DNA of 53,904 nucleotides from Pseudomonadota bacterium (lineage in GTDB: Bacteria > Pseudomonadota > Alphaproteobacteria > Micavibrionales > UBA2020), in the NCBI GenBank assembly GCA_021805245.1, contig JAJZFS010000059.1:1-53904 (forward strand), given 5' to 3'. Under the pieces are notes generated by a model. It searched no databases and was not told where the DNA came from. It saw only the letters and a list, made by a program, of their open reading frames with translations. The position numbers were made by a program, and so were the translations under genes. Within the stretch, counting starts at the first letter, position 1. Each line of letters begins with the position of its first letter. Below, piece after piece: positions 26,176 to 34,461 of this stretch.

Positions 26176-26961
26176 ATGTCCGATAAAACAGGAGCAATAT
26201 TACTCGTGGATGATTGCGCCGACGACGTCGAAGCCGCGGTGCACGCCTTTCAAAAAGCAGGCTTGGTCAATCCGCTCGCCCATGCGGAGTCAGGCGAGCG
26301 TGCGCTTGCGTATCTGCAGGAGTCTGCAAGGCCCTGCCTGATACTTCTGGATCTGAACATGCCGGGCATGGGCGGCCGCAAGTTTCTTGAAAAAATAAAG
26401 CAGACTGCTGCGCTCAAAGATATTCCCGTCGTTATCCTGACGACATCCAATTGCGCGTCTGACATCAAGGCCTGCTATACCATGGGGGCCAACGCTTATA
26501 TCATCAAATCGTCTGATTTTAGCGGACTGGCAACAGCCATCCGGCGACTTAAAGAGCATTGGCTGGATACCGTAGCGCTCCCCGGCATCTTCGACGAATA
26601 TCCGGACAGTGAGGGCTGGGAAACGACTCCCTTCTCCATTGCAGGAGAAGACAATGCCGCATCCTGTGCATGGGAGGAACCGCGTACGATGGTGCACCTT
26701 TCACCGGCAGCCCTGAAAGAACGGGCGGCCGAGCACTGCGCATACAACCCACTTGATGAAAAAGACCTGCTGACGCCGCACGAGATTGAAACGCTCAACT
26801 GGATCTCCAGAGGTAAAAGCCGCTGGGAAACCGGTGTCATTCTCGGCGTCAGCGAGGATACGGTGAAGGCGCGTCTTGAAAAATGCCGTCATAAGCTTGG
26901 GGCAACCAATACGACGCACGCCATCGCCATCGCGATTCTGAATGGCCTGCTTTATCAATAA
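26176..26961 (+). CDS. Response regulator: Rcp1-like receiver plus LuxR-type HTH
   Basis: 261 residues. The receiver (about 5-140) has LLVDDCADDVEAAV, Asp in LILLDLNMPGMGGRKF, switch Thr in VVILTTSNCASDI and Lys in YIIKSSDF, where the usual Pro after Lys is Ser. The spacing and ACYTMGANAYIIK block are Rcp1-like, which is unusual for a DNA-binding regulator. A 60-residue linker leads to a LuxR/GerE HTH (LTPHEIETLNWISRGKSRWETGVILGVSEDTVKARLEKCRHKLGATNTTHAIAIAI). It is probably the transcriptional output of the kinase at 22914. It may act on palindromes such as those at 22846 or 29164; that link is inference. Confidence 0.88.
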   Translation: MSDKTGAILLVDDCADDVEAAVHAFQKAGLVNPLAHAESGERALAYLQESARPCLILLDLNMPGMGGRKFLEKIKQTAALKDIPVVILTTSNCASDIKACYTMGANAYIIKSSDFSGLATAIRRLKEHWLDTVALPGIFDEYPDSEGWETTPFSIAGEDNAASCAWEEPRTMVHLSPAALKERAAEHCAYNPLDEKDLLTPHEIETLNWISRGKSRWETGVILGVSEDTVKARLEKCRHKLGATNTTHAIAIAILNGLLYQ

Positions 26962-26968
26962 AGATTGT

Positions 26969-27619
26969 TTACGTAGCGCCCGCGAACTGACAAAGCTTCA
27001 TAATGGCCTGATCCAGCTTCGGATCCCGCGAGGCCGCCTCCGCGCGCGGAATGGAACAGGCATAATAACTGTTAATGCGCGAGAGCGTTTCATTCAGAAA
27101 GATCGCCTGATGGCACACAAGTCCTTGCCGCACGACTTCGCACGGGAGCGTATCGTGATGATACTGGCAAATGCCGGACAGCGCAGGCTGTTTTTGGAAC
27201 AGCTTTTCCAGCCGCCACTCATATTCAAGAAGCTTGGAAAAATTTTCCTTGTTTGTGCCAAGCTCCCAAGTCAGATCCCCCGTCGCAAATAGTCCATTAT
27301 ACCCGTCGTCGAGAGCCTGGTTCACCGCCGCCTCCAGCCTGAGAATCATTGCCTCCGTATCGAAAATGCCGCTTTCTGAAACAACAGGTTCAGAAGACAA
27401 CACAAGAGCGCCCTTAGCCACGGCAACGGCAACATTCACCTGCTCTTCCGCAAGCCGGGCGCTCATCATCTCAACAACTGCAGGACTGTGGAGATACAGG
27501 CAACGGTAACCTTCCGCCAGCTTTCCACGTATCGCGGCCGCTATCGCCGGCAGATGGCGCGCGGGATGGCCATCGTATATGAAACATTGATGTCTTCCTA
27601 TTTTTTGCGTCATCTGCAT
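26969..27619 (-). CDS. MEDS-domain (DcmR-like sensory) protein
   Basis: 216 residues, a single MEDS domain (MEthanogen/methylotroph, DcmR Sensory). The start GRHQCFIYDGHPARHLPAIAAAIRGKLAEGYRCLYLHSP matches the family opening (H-x-C-x-x-Y plus the KaiC-like fold), and DDGYNGLFATGDLTWELG and EYEWRLEKLF are the inner family motifs. No HTH or kinase domain is attached. In DcmR this domain is thought to sense a small molecule (dichloromethane-related); here the ligand is unknown. It is convergent with the receiver-HTH gene, 7 bases apart, and sits among signalling genes, so it is probably an accessory sensor. Confidence 0.78.
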   Translation of the reverse strand: MQMTQKIGRHQCFIYDGHPARHLPAIAAAIRGKLAEGYRCLYLHSPAVVEMMSARLAEEQVNVAVAVAKGALVLSSEPVVSESGIFDTEAMILRLEAAVNQALDDGYNGLFATGDLTWELGTNKENFSKLLEYEWRLEKLFQKQPALSGICQYHHDTLPCEVVRQGLVCHQAIFLNETLSRINSYYACSIPRAEAASRDPKLDQAIMKLCQFAGAT

Positions 27620-27727
27620 ACACCCCCTTCCATGACTTACTCCTACATCATACGCCGTGAAGGATTAACAGTCTGTATCTTGACCATTACCCGATGGGGG
27701 GATTTATAGAGCGGTGCAAGACGCGAT

Positions 27728-27760
27728 ATAATAGAAATATAATACAGATATAATACAGAT
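27728..27760. repeat. Three tandem 11-bp repeats upstream of a small-protein operon
   Basis: ATAATAGAAAT, ATAATACAGAT and ATAATACAGAT follow each other without spacing at 27728, 27739 and 27750. The last two are identical and the first differs at two positions. Eleven bases is about one helical turn, so a protein would contact the same face of the DNA three times. The array ends 18 bases before the ATG of the 61-residue gene and overlaps the likely promoter. Confidence 0.6.
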
Positions 27761-27778
27761 ATAGAGGAGGGATCAATC

Positions 27779-27964
27779 ATGCAACAGATATCCAACCGGA
27801 GCATTGAGAGGCTTGTGCGCATACGTAAGAAAAACGAGAGGATTGTACAGCGTGCATGCAAAGAGAATACGAGTGGAAAAAATGCAGGGTTGGAGCCGGC
27901 GGACTTCCTGGAAAGAATCAGGAACGTTGACAGGATACTGGAAGCGTGCAGAAGGGCCATTTAG
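27779..27964 (+). CDS. Small basic hypothetical protein
   Basis: 61 residues, rich in Arg/Lys (NRSIERLVRIRKKNERIVQRACKEN) with an acidic, helical C-terminal part (ADFLERIRNVDRILEACRRAI). It has a strong ribosome site (GAGGAGGGA) 6-8 bases before the ATG and sits 22 bases before the dehydrogenase gene in the same direction, so it is very probably translated. I do not recognise a family. No membrane segment or cysteine motif is present. It could be a small nucleic-acid- or partner-binding protein, but no function can be assigned. Confidence 0.6.
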   Translation: MQQISNRSIERLVRIRKKNERIVQRACKENTSGKNAGLEPADFLERIRNVDRILEACRRAI

Positions 27965-27986
27965 GCTGGAAACCGGAGGCACTGTC

Positions 27987-29063
27987 ATGGATACCGTCTT
28001 TTTCGAGGTAGATGAGACAGAAAGAAACATTCTTCTGGATCTCTATGGCGACATAGATTACGACACGACCGTGGACACATTGAATGACTCAAATGCCGCA
28101 AAGTACGCCGACGTGCGCATCATTTCCTGCTTCATTTATTCCGACCTCAATGCCGAAGTCCTCGCGAAGCTGCCGCGTCTGAAATTTATCGCCACGCGCT
28201 CGCGCACTTTCGACCATATCGATCTTGAGTACTGCGACCGGCATGGCATCGCCGTCGCCAACGTGCCGGACTACGGTTGCGCATCGGTTGCCGAACATGT
28301 CTTTTCTCTTTTGCTCAGCTTGAGCCGTCATATCCCGCAAGCGGCACAAAGTGTCCGCGAGGGAAACTTCTCGTCATTAGGCCTGCGCGGCTTCGACCTC
28401 CACGGCAAGACGATGGGGATTATCGGCATGGGCGCAATCGGCATGCGTACGGCACGCATCGCACGCGCTTTCGGGATGGAAGTTCTCGGCTATGACATAC
28501 GCCCCGAACATTTCACATCCGAACACGGTCTCTCGTATGCAGATCTTGCCGTCCTGCTGCGCCGCTCGGATATTATTTCGCTGCATGTGTCCAGCGTTAT
28601 AACAGCCTCTATTCTCTCCGATAGGGAGTTCGGTCTTATGAAAGATGGTGTGACGATCATCAATACGTCCGTCGGGTCGTCCATTGACGTTAAGGCATTA
28701 TTGCGCGCACTATCATCCGGCAAAGTCGCCGCCGCCGGCCTTGATGTTTTGCCGGATGAAACCACAATCCATGAAGAGGCGGAATGTCTGCGCACGTCTT
28801 TCTCCGCAAAGCACGACACGGAGACCTGGCTTACGTCACATGCGCTATTTCACCACAAAAAAGTAATCGTGACGCCGCACATCGCTTTCTGCACCAAGGA
28901 AACAGTCGAGGGTATCCTGCGCGCCACGGGCGAAAATATACGCTCCTTCCGCAATGGCCATCTCGTGAATATTATAAATACACCGTCCGCGCAGGCTCTT
29001 GATGCCATGCCAAAAATTTTATCGAATGGAAACGCTGCCGTCAGTAGCACATCTCGTGCATAG
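27987..29063 (+). CDS. D-2-hydroxyacid dehydrogenase family protein lacking the usual catalytic Arg
   Basis: 358 residues. The NAD-binding Rossmann motif GMGAIGMRTARIARAFGMEVLGYD (Gly147, Gly149, Gly152) and the front block FDHIDLEYCDRHGIAVANVPDYGCASVAEHVFSLLLSLSRH place it with D-lactate-dehydrogenase-like enzymes. The catalytic His is present (His298, TPHIAFCTKE). The substrate-binding Arg of the family (NTARG or VSRG) is replaced: the protein reads INTSVGSSID with Val229 at that position. Residues about 260-290 form an unusual insertion. Activity is therefore doubtful or altered. The start at 27987 follows GGAGG (27975-27979); the frame is open further upstream, across the small-protein gene. 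Confidence 0.82.
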   Translation: MDTVFFEVDETERNILLDLYGDIDYDTTVDTLNDSNAAKYADVRIISCFIYSDLNAEVLAKLPRLKFIATRSRTFDHIDLEYCDRHGIAVANVPDYGCASVAEHVFSLLLSLSRHIPQAAQSVREGNFSSLGLRGFDLHGKTMGIIGMGAIGMRTARIARAFGMEVLGYDIRPEHFTSEHGLSYADLAVLLRRSDIISLHVSSVITASILSDREFGLMKDGVTIINTSVGSSIDVKALLRALSSGKVAAAGLDVLPDETTIHEEAECLRTSFSAKHDTETWLTSHALFHHKKVIVTPHIAFCTKETVEGILRATGENIRSFRNGHLVNIINTPSAQALDAMPKILSNGNAAVSSTSRA

Positions 29064-29163
29064 CATTATTTAGTTCGCATCACTGTCTGGTAAGCGATAA
29101 GCACATGCATGGGGAAACCATCGGTTTATCTAAGCAATGTGATAAACTCGGTATTCACTAAAG

Positions 29164-29181
29164 AAATGCCGATCGGCATTT
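29164..29181. promoter_or_regulatory. Perfect 18-bp palindrome upstream of the TonB receptor
   Basis: AAATGCCGATCGGCATTT is fully self-complementary and lies about 100 bases before the TonB-receptor ATG. Its core GCCGATCGGC with flanking AT also occurs upstream of the MASE1 kinase (22846-22855). The shared palindrome before two related signalling cassettes suggests one dimeric regulator acting on both. Confidence 0.5.
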
Positions 29182-29282
29182 GAGGGATATCTATGGAAAT
29201 ATTGTCCCATTGTTTCCTTGAGGCTATGCATGTGAACAGCATAAAATTTCTCTCATTTTAAGTGTTTTTTTGAGAGCTTTTT

Positions 29283-31310
29283 ATGTTTTGGGGAAGACCG
29301 CGTAAGAAAGAGTATCTGCACTGTCGATGGCTGGCAGCTGCGATGGTGCTGACGACAGTTTTTCCTGCGCACCCGGCGATGGCGGCGGAAAGCTATTTCG
29401 ACCTTACACCGGCAGAGCTCCTGAACGCCGATGTCATCACTGCCACCAAGACGCGGATAACAGTGGATCAAGCGCCCGCAGCAGTCTACGTTATTACCAG
29501 CGAAGATATTGCTCGCTCCGGCGTCACATCCATCGCCGATGCTTTGCGCATGGCTCCTGGCGTCGATGTTGCGCAAGGCACCACTGGCACGTGGGACATC
29601 AACATCCGCGGGTTCAACCGGGGCCTCGCCAACCAGCTGCTGGTGATGATCGACGGCCGGACGATCTACAATCCCCTGTTCGCCGGCACCTATTGGGAAC
29701 TGCAGAATCTGCCCGTCGAGGATATCGCGCGGATCGAGGTCATCCGCGGCCCCGGCGGCACGCTATGGGGTGCGAACGCCGTCAACGGCGTCATCAACAT
29801 CATCACCAAGAAAGCGCAGGATACGCAGGGCTCTCTCGTGCGCGGACTGGCGGGGACATACTACACAGATTCGGAGTTGGCGCAGCGCGGCGGCAGGACG
29901 GAGGACGGTTATTATCGCACCTATGTCCAGCACATGGATGACGGCCCGCTGAAATCGCCCAACGGCGGCGACACGAACCAATCTCTAAGGGATGACCGCG
30001 CCGGTTTTCGCTATGACAGGGATGACAACCTAACGGTTTCCGGCGATGCCTATATCAATCATACGGACCAGCTTTTCAGCGTGCCGCGGCAGGCTTCTCT
30101 CCTGACCGACACCCCCCCTTATACAGTCACGCAGGACGACAACCATGACGCGTCCGGCGCCGACCTTATAGTGCACTGGAGGAAAAAATACGACGACGGC
30201 GCGCAGCTCTCTATCCAGTCTTATCTCGATTACACCGGCTACAACCAGATCATCCTGAATGACAAGGAAAGCATGTTTGATATCGGCGCGCAATACAACC
30301 TGCCGCAGCGGGGCCGCAACCAGCTGATCCTCGGCGGCGGATACCGACTGACACATCAGGATGTCACCAGCACGTCGACGCTGTCCATCAATCCCGCGCA
30401 GGCGAACCTCAACCTCTTTAATGTCTTCGCGCAGGACAGGATAACGCTGCTGCCGCACAAGATATTCCTGACACTGGGCACGAAAGTCGAGCACAACAGC
30501 TATACGGGGTTCGAGTTCGAGCCGAACGCGCGCCTGCAGTGGTTTCCCGATTACAGGCAGGCCGTATGGCTCGCCGTTTCGCGCGCGGTACGCACACCCA
30601 GCCCTTACGAGAACGAAGTGGATTTCACCGATGCCGTGCTGCCGCCCGGCGCCTTTGGCGCATTGCCTTTGAAATTCGAGGTCATCGCCAATCCCGATTT
30701 CAGCTCAGAGCATCTGGTTGCCTACGAGGCCGGGTACCGCAATAGGATTACGCCGAAGCTTTCGTCGGACACGTCCGTATTTGCCAACGATTATACCCAC
30801 CTTGATGAAATAAACTTGGTAAATCTGGTGCAACTCCCAGCCGGCGGCCCGACCTATACATTGCTGCAAGTGAATCAAGGGAACCAGATGACGGCGGAGA
30901 CCTACGGAATAGAAGAGGCAGCCGAATGGAGCGTGACAAAAAACTGGAACCTGTCCGGCAGTTACAGCGTTCTAGAGATGTTCCTGCATCCTCCAGCCGG
31001 TACGCTTACCAATGTGTCCGAAGGCCAGTCACCCCAGCATGAGGCCGGCCTGCGGTCTTACTGGAACGTCAGCAAACAGGTGACGTTCGATACGGCGCTC
31101 TACTACGTCGGCGAGCTGCCGGATTTTCATGTGCCCGCCTACTACCGGCTCGACGTTAACTTTGGCTGGAAAATCAGCCCCGGCGTGCAGTTCAATATCG
31201 TCGGCCAGAACCTTTTGCAGGCACGTCATATGGAGTACGGCAACATCACAGATCTCAATGCCGGCGAGGTCCCCAGAAGCTTTTATGTGAAGGTTACATG
31301 CAGTTTTTGA
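29283..31310 (+). CDS. TonB-dependent outer-membrane receptor
   Basis: 675 residues. The signal peptide is MFWGRPRKKEYLHCRWLAAAMVLTTVFPAHPAMA, cut before AES. The plug domain (about 50-170) shows TATKTRITVDQAPAAVYVITSEDIARSGVTSIADALRMAPGVDV, NIRGFNRGLANQLLVMIDGR and IEVIRGPGGTLWGANAVNGVINI. A 22-strand-type barrel follows, ending in a terminal Phe (VTCSF). The start of the plug (LLNADVITATK) may be the TonB box region. The substrate is not recognisable. It overlaps the YfiR-like gene by 13 bases and is followed by a kinase. TonB receptor plus YfiR-like plus sensor protein is a recurring neighbourhood, suggesting signalling rather than only uptake. Confidence 0.9.
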   Translation: MFWGRPRKKEYLHCRWLAAAMVLTTVFPAHPAMAAESYFDLTPAELLNADVITATKTRITVDQAPAAVYVITSEDIARSGVTSIADALRMAPGVDVAQGTTGTWDINIRGFNRGLANQLLVMIDGRTIYNPLFAGTYWELQNLPVEDIARIEVIRGPGGTLWGANAVNGVINIITKKAQDTQGSLVRGLAGTYYTDSELAQRGGRTEDGYYRTYVQHMDDGPLKSPNGGDTNQSLRDDRAGFRYDRDDNLTVSGDAYINHTDQLFSVPRQASLLTDTPPYTVTQDDNHDASGADLIVHWRKKYDDGAQLSIQSYLDYTGYNQIILNDKESMFDIGAQYNLPQRGRNQLILGGGYRLTHQDVTSTSTLSINPAQANLNLFNVFAQDRITLLPHKIFLTLGTKVEHNSYTGFEFEPNARLQWFPDYRQAVWLAVSRAVRTPSPYENEVDFTDAVLPPGAFGALPLKFEVIANPDFSSEHLVAYEAGYRNRITPKLSSDTSVFANDYTHLDEINLVNLVQLPAGGPTYTLLQVNQGNQMTAETYGIEEAAEWSVTKNWNLSGSYSVLEMFLHPPAGTLTNVSEGQSPQHEAGLRSYWNVSKQVTFDTALYYVGELPDFHVPAYYRLDVNFGWKISPGVQFNIVGQNLLQARHMEYGNITDLNAGEVPRSFYVKVTCSF

Positions 31311-31882
31311 CGCGCAACAGGATGACAGGGAAGATCGGCGCGGCGCTATTGACGGCGCTGCTGATATTGCCCACATGCGCCTATGCGCAAAATGCGTTGC
31401 ATCTCGAGAAGCAAAAGATCAAAGCAGGACTGATATATAATTTCCTGAAATATACCGCCTGGCCGCAGGTGGAAATGAAATCGTCATTACCTTTCATTGT
31501 CTGCGTTTACGGCGCGGAAGATCCGTTCAACGGCTATCTCCAGCCGATTGAAGAACGCACTGTCAACCAAAGATCCATTATTTTGCGGCATGTTTTTGAT
31601 GTGAAGGCGGCAGCAGCCTGCCACATGCTGTTTGTCGACGCGGATGAGCAGAGCAGTTGGCCGGACTTGCGGCGTTTTCTCGCGCACAGAAGCGTTTTGA
31701 CGGTCGGGGATTTCAAAGGTTTTTCCGACTCCGGCGGCATGATCGGATTTAGTATGTCGGACAACCATATCCAGATCGACTTAAATCTGCGCGCCGTTGC
31801 CGTCGCGCATCTGCGTATCTACGACAGCTTGCGCCGCCTGGCGCGAATTACGCACCTTCCTGCGGTCAGGGGCGCTCAATAG
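31298..31882 (+). CDS. YfiR-like (DUF4154) periplasmic protein
   Basis: 194 residues with a signal peptide (MTGKIGAALLTALLILPTCAYA) and the family pattern EKQKIKAGLIYNFLKYTAWP (YNFxKxxxWP is the hallmark), then FIVCVYGAEDPFNGYL and VLTVGDFKGFSDSGGMIGFSMSDNHIQIDLNLRAVAVAHLRI (family: GGmIxFxxxxxxxxFeiNlxaa). YfiR in Pseudomonas is a periplasmic regulator of a membrane signalling protein. Here the downstream kinase with a periplasmic domain is the likely partner. The two genes are separated by one base. The start at 31298 has GAAGG upstream; 31322 is an alternative. Confidence 0.85.
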   Translation: MQFLTRNRMTGKIGAALLTALLILPTCAYAQNALHLEKQKIKAGLIYNFLKYTAWPQVEMKSSLPFIVCVYGAEDPFNGYLQPIEERTVNQRSIILRHVFDVKAAAACHMLFVDADEQSSWPDLRRFLAHRSVLTVGDFKGFSDSGGMIGFSMSDNHIQIDLNLRAVAVAHLRIYDSLRRLARITHLPAVRGAQ

Positions 31883-31883
31883 T

Positions 31884-33851
31884 GTGAAAAGCATCCTTCC
31901 GATCCTGACTATCCGCGACAGGCTGCTGATGACCATCGGTGCACTGACTCTGCTGATCACCCTTCTGGCAGGGCATGAAGTCTTTATACGCTGGCAGCAA
32001 CTCAACAGGATAGAGGCTTTGATCCATGCAACGCAACTGGGCGACGCCCTTTTCGATGCGGGCGCGGATATCGCGATGGAGCGCCATATCGCTTATTCCA
32101 TGTTGTACACCTCCGATCGTTCCTCGCTCGAAAACCTGAAGCAAAGACTGGCCAAGAGCAGGCGCGCCACTAACAGCTCGGTCGCCGTAGTCTTGCCTCT
32201 TTTGGAAGAAGACAAATCCACCGCCGTGCACAGCGACAGCAAGATCATCTCTTCTGACATTCAAGAGCTTCACAAGCTGCGTGCAGAAGTGGACAAGGAC
32301 GTTCTGCTGCCCGTCGATAAGCGCGATCCCAAGCTGCCGGATCTCTGGTTCAGGAGCGCCGACGGGCAGGTAGAGCATATGCAGGTGCTATGGCGCAAAA
32401 TCATCAATGAATTTAACGGCGTCAATCCCGTGGTCAACGCGCAAATGCGCTTCAAGTATTCCCTCTGGGTGATAACCGAATACACGGGGCGCGAGCGCTC
32501 CATAATAGGGCGGCTGATTGCGCAAAACGCCCTGGCGACGCCGAAGAAGCAGGCACAACTAATGCTCTGGCAGGGCACCGTCGACTATTTCTGGACAACA
32601 ATAGACGCAAGCGCCGGTTTCAGCCATCTCACCCCTGCCCTGACGCCGTACCTTAAAGACGCGAAGAGCGACTACGCCAATGTGTATGACATGTTGCAGG
32701 GTACGTTCCTGCAGCCAGGCGTGAAAATAACAGTTCCCTATCCCATCAGCGCCGAACTCTGGATCGAGTTATCCACGCAGTCGGACCAGTCCCTTTATAA
32801 ACTGAAGGATGAGGCCAAGAAAAAAACACGCACTTACGTCAGTGCACTGGAAAAAAGCATCCGGCGGGAGATCGCTAGCCGCTTCGCCACCATGCTGATG
32901 ACGCTGCTGTTGTGCGTTTACAGTTTCTGGGTCGTGGTCGTACGCATCCTGCGGCCTATCAACACCATGGTCGGCGCGCTTGTCAGCGCGACACTGGGCA
33001 AGGTCGTCTCTCCGGTGCTGATGTCCTTCAAGCAGGATGATGAAATCGGAAAGCTTGCGCATGTCCTGTCCGTCTTCCAGAAAAACGTCGAAGAACTGGA
33101 GAGGTCCTCCATCACACTGCGGCGATATGTAGAGGAACTCAAGCAAAGCAATCAGGCACTGGATGATTTCGCCTACATCGCGTCGCATGACCTCAAAGAG
33201 CCGTTGCGTGGACTGACGACGCAGTCTACTTTTTTACTGGAAGATTATCAGAGCAAACTGGATATGGAAGCCATTCGGAGGCTGCGCCGCATTGTTTTCC
33301 TGAGTCAAAGATTGGAGAAACTCATCAGCGAGTTGCTCTATTTCTCACGGTTGGGACGCACGGAACTTGCCATACAAAAAACAGACCCCAATGCGGTCAT
33401 CTCTGAAATCCGGACAATGCTGGGGGTTTTCCTCAAGGAACGCAACGCGGAGGTACGGATCCCCAATCCCTTACCGTCTGTTGTTTGCGACAAGCTGAAA
33501 CTCGCAGAAGTTTTCCGCAACTTGATCACCAACGGTATTAAGTACAACGACAAGAAAAAGCGTCTGATTGAGATCGGATTTCTGGAGAAAGCCCAGGCGC
33601 CACATGGACCGGAGCAGAACGTGTTTTACGTCAAGGACAATGGTATCGGTATTGAGCCTCAATTCCATGATGCAATATTCCGTATTTTTAAAAGGCTGAA
33701 AGACCCCGCCGTCAAGGACGAAGACGGGACCGGCTCTGGCTTGACTTTCGTCAAAAAAATCATCGAGCGCCATAAGGGACATATATGGCTTGAATCCGAA
33801 CCCGGCAAGGGATCGACCTTTTACTTTACGATAGGGAGTATAAAGACATGA
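31884..33851 (+). CDS. Membrane histidine kinase with periplasmic NIT-like sensor region (cassette B)
   Basis: 655 residues from a GTG start directly after the YfiR-like stop (AGGGG at 31868-31872 as ribosome site); the open frame upstream runs through YfiR. One membrane helix at about 10-35, a large periplasmic region (about 36-330) whose early part ALFDAGADIAMERHIAYSML resembles nitrate/nitrite-sensing (NIT) domains, a second helix (FATMLMTLLLCVYSFWVVVV), then a HAMP-like linker and coiled coil. The HisKA box ASHDLKEPLRG (His435) and HATPase domain (NLITNGIKYND, DNGIGI, GTGSGLTFVKKI) are nearly the same as in the kinase at 22914. The signal is unknown. The gene overlaps its Rcp1-type receiver by 4 bases. 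Confidence 0.86.
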   Translation: MKSILPILTIRDRLLMTIGALTLLITLLAGHEVFIRWQQLNRIEALIHATQLGDALFDAGADIAMERHIAYSMLYTSDRSSLENLKQRLAKSRRATNSSVAVVLPLLEEDKSTAVHSDSKIISSDIQELHKLRAEVDKDVLLPVDKRDPKLPDLWFRSADGQVEHMQVLWRKIINEFNGVNPVVNAQMRFKYSLWVITEYTGRERSIIGRLIAQNALATPKKQAQLMLWQGTVDYFWTTIDASAGFSHLTPALTPYLKDAKSDYANVYDMLQGTFLQPGVKITVPYPISAELWIELSTQSDQSLYKLKDEAKKKTRTYVSALEKSIRREIASRFATMLMTLLLCVYSFWVVVVRILRPINTMVGALVSATLGKVVSPVLMSFKQDDEIGKLAHVLSVFQKNVEELERSSITLRRYVEELKQSNQALDDFAYIASHDLKEPLRGLTTQSTFLLEDYQSKLDMEAIRRLRRIVFLSQRLEKLISELLYFSRLGRTELAIQKTDPNAVISEIRTMLGVFLKERNAEVRIPNPLPSVVCDKLKLAEVFRNLITNGIKYNDKKKRLIEIGFLEKAQAPHGPEQNVFYVKDNGIGIEPQFHDAIFRIFKRLKDPAVKDEDGTGSGLTFVKKIIERHKGHIWLESEPGKGSTFYFTIGSIKT

Positions 33852-34327
33852 ACGATCCGTACCTGAAACAGCGTCCCATTTTTGTTGTTGACGACAATGA
33901 AGACGACTACGAAGCTATTGCCCGCGCCTTCAAAAAAGTTGGCCTATACAATCCCATCACGCTATGCACAACAGGGAAAATGGCGTTAGGTGCGCTAAAG
34001 CATGAGGGCCCCGCCGAACCACAGGAACAAGTGGAGAACCCTGCTCTAATTCTTCTTGATCTGAACATGCCGGGCATGGATGGCCTGCAAGTCTTAAAAA
34101 AAATCAAAGCCGACGAGAAACTAAAAATAATTCCCGTTGTCATTTGGACGACATCTTCGAATAAATATGACATCAATGCATGCTATAGCAACGGTGCCAA
34201 TGCCTACATGCAAAAGCCTGTTGCTTTCGAACATCTGTTGGAATCCGCAAAGCGCCTCAAAGAATACTGGTTCGAAACGGCGTTTTTACCTGCGGACAAA
34301 AAACATCACAAAGATGTCCCCTCTTGA
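33848..34327 (+). CDS. Rcp1-type single-domain response regulator (cassette B)
   Basis: 159 residues, a close paralogue of the receiver at 24992: FVVDDNEDDYEAIARAFKKVGLYNPITLCTTG, Asp in LILLDLNMPGMDGLQVLKKI, VVIWTTSSNKYDI, and Lys in YMQKPVAF, with the same RLKEYWFETAFLP ending. The start codon overlaps the kinase stop, as in cassette A. It is presumably phosphorylated by the kinase at 31884; cross-talk with cassette A is possible given the similarity of both kinases and both receivers. Confidence 0.9.
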   Translation: MNDPYLKQRPIFVVDDNEDDYEAIARAFKKVGLYNPITLCTTGKMALGALKHEGPAEPQEQVENPALILLDLNMPGMDGLQVLKKIKADEKLKIIPVVIWTTSSNKYDINACYSNGANAYMQKPVAFEHLLESAKRLKEYWFETAFLPADKKHHKDVPS

Positions 34328-34461
34328 TTACAGTTAATGATCAAGTCAGGGTTCCGTTCTACGAATAGTTCACAAGTTTCCGCCTTGAAAATACCCAAGC
34401 AGCGCGCGCTGGCGCAGGGGCGTGCCAAGAGGGAAACATACTATAAGCGAGGATTACGAAC

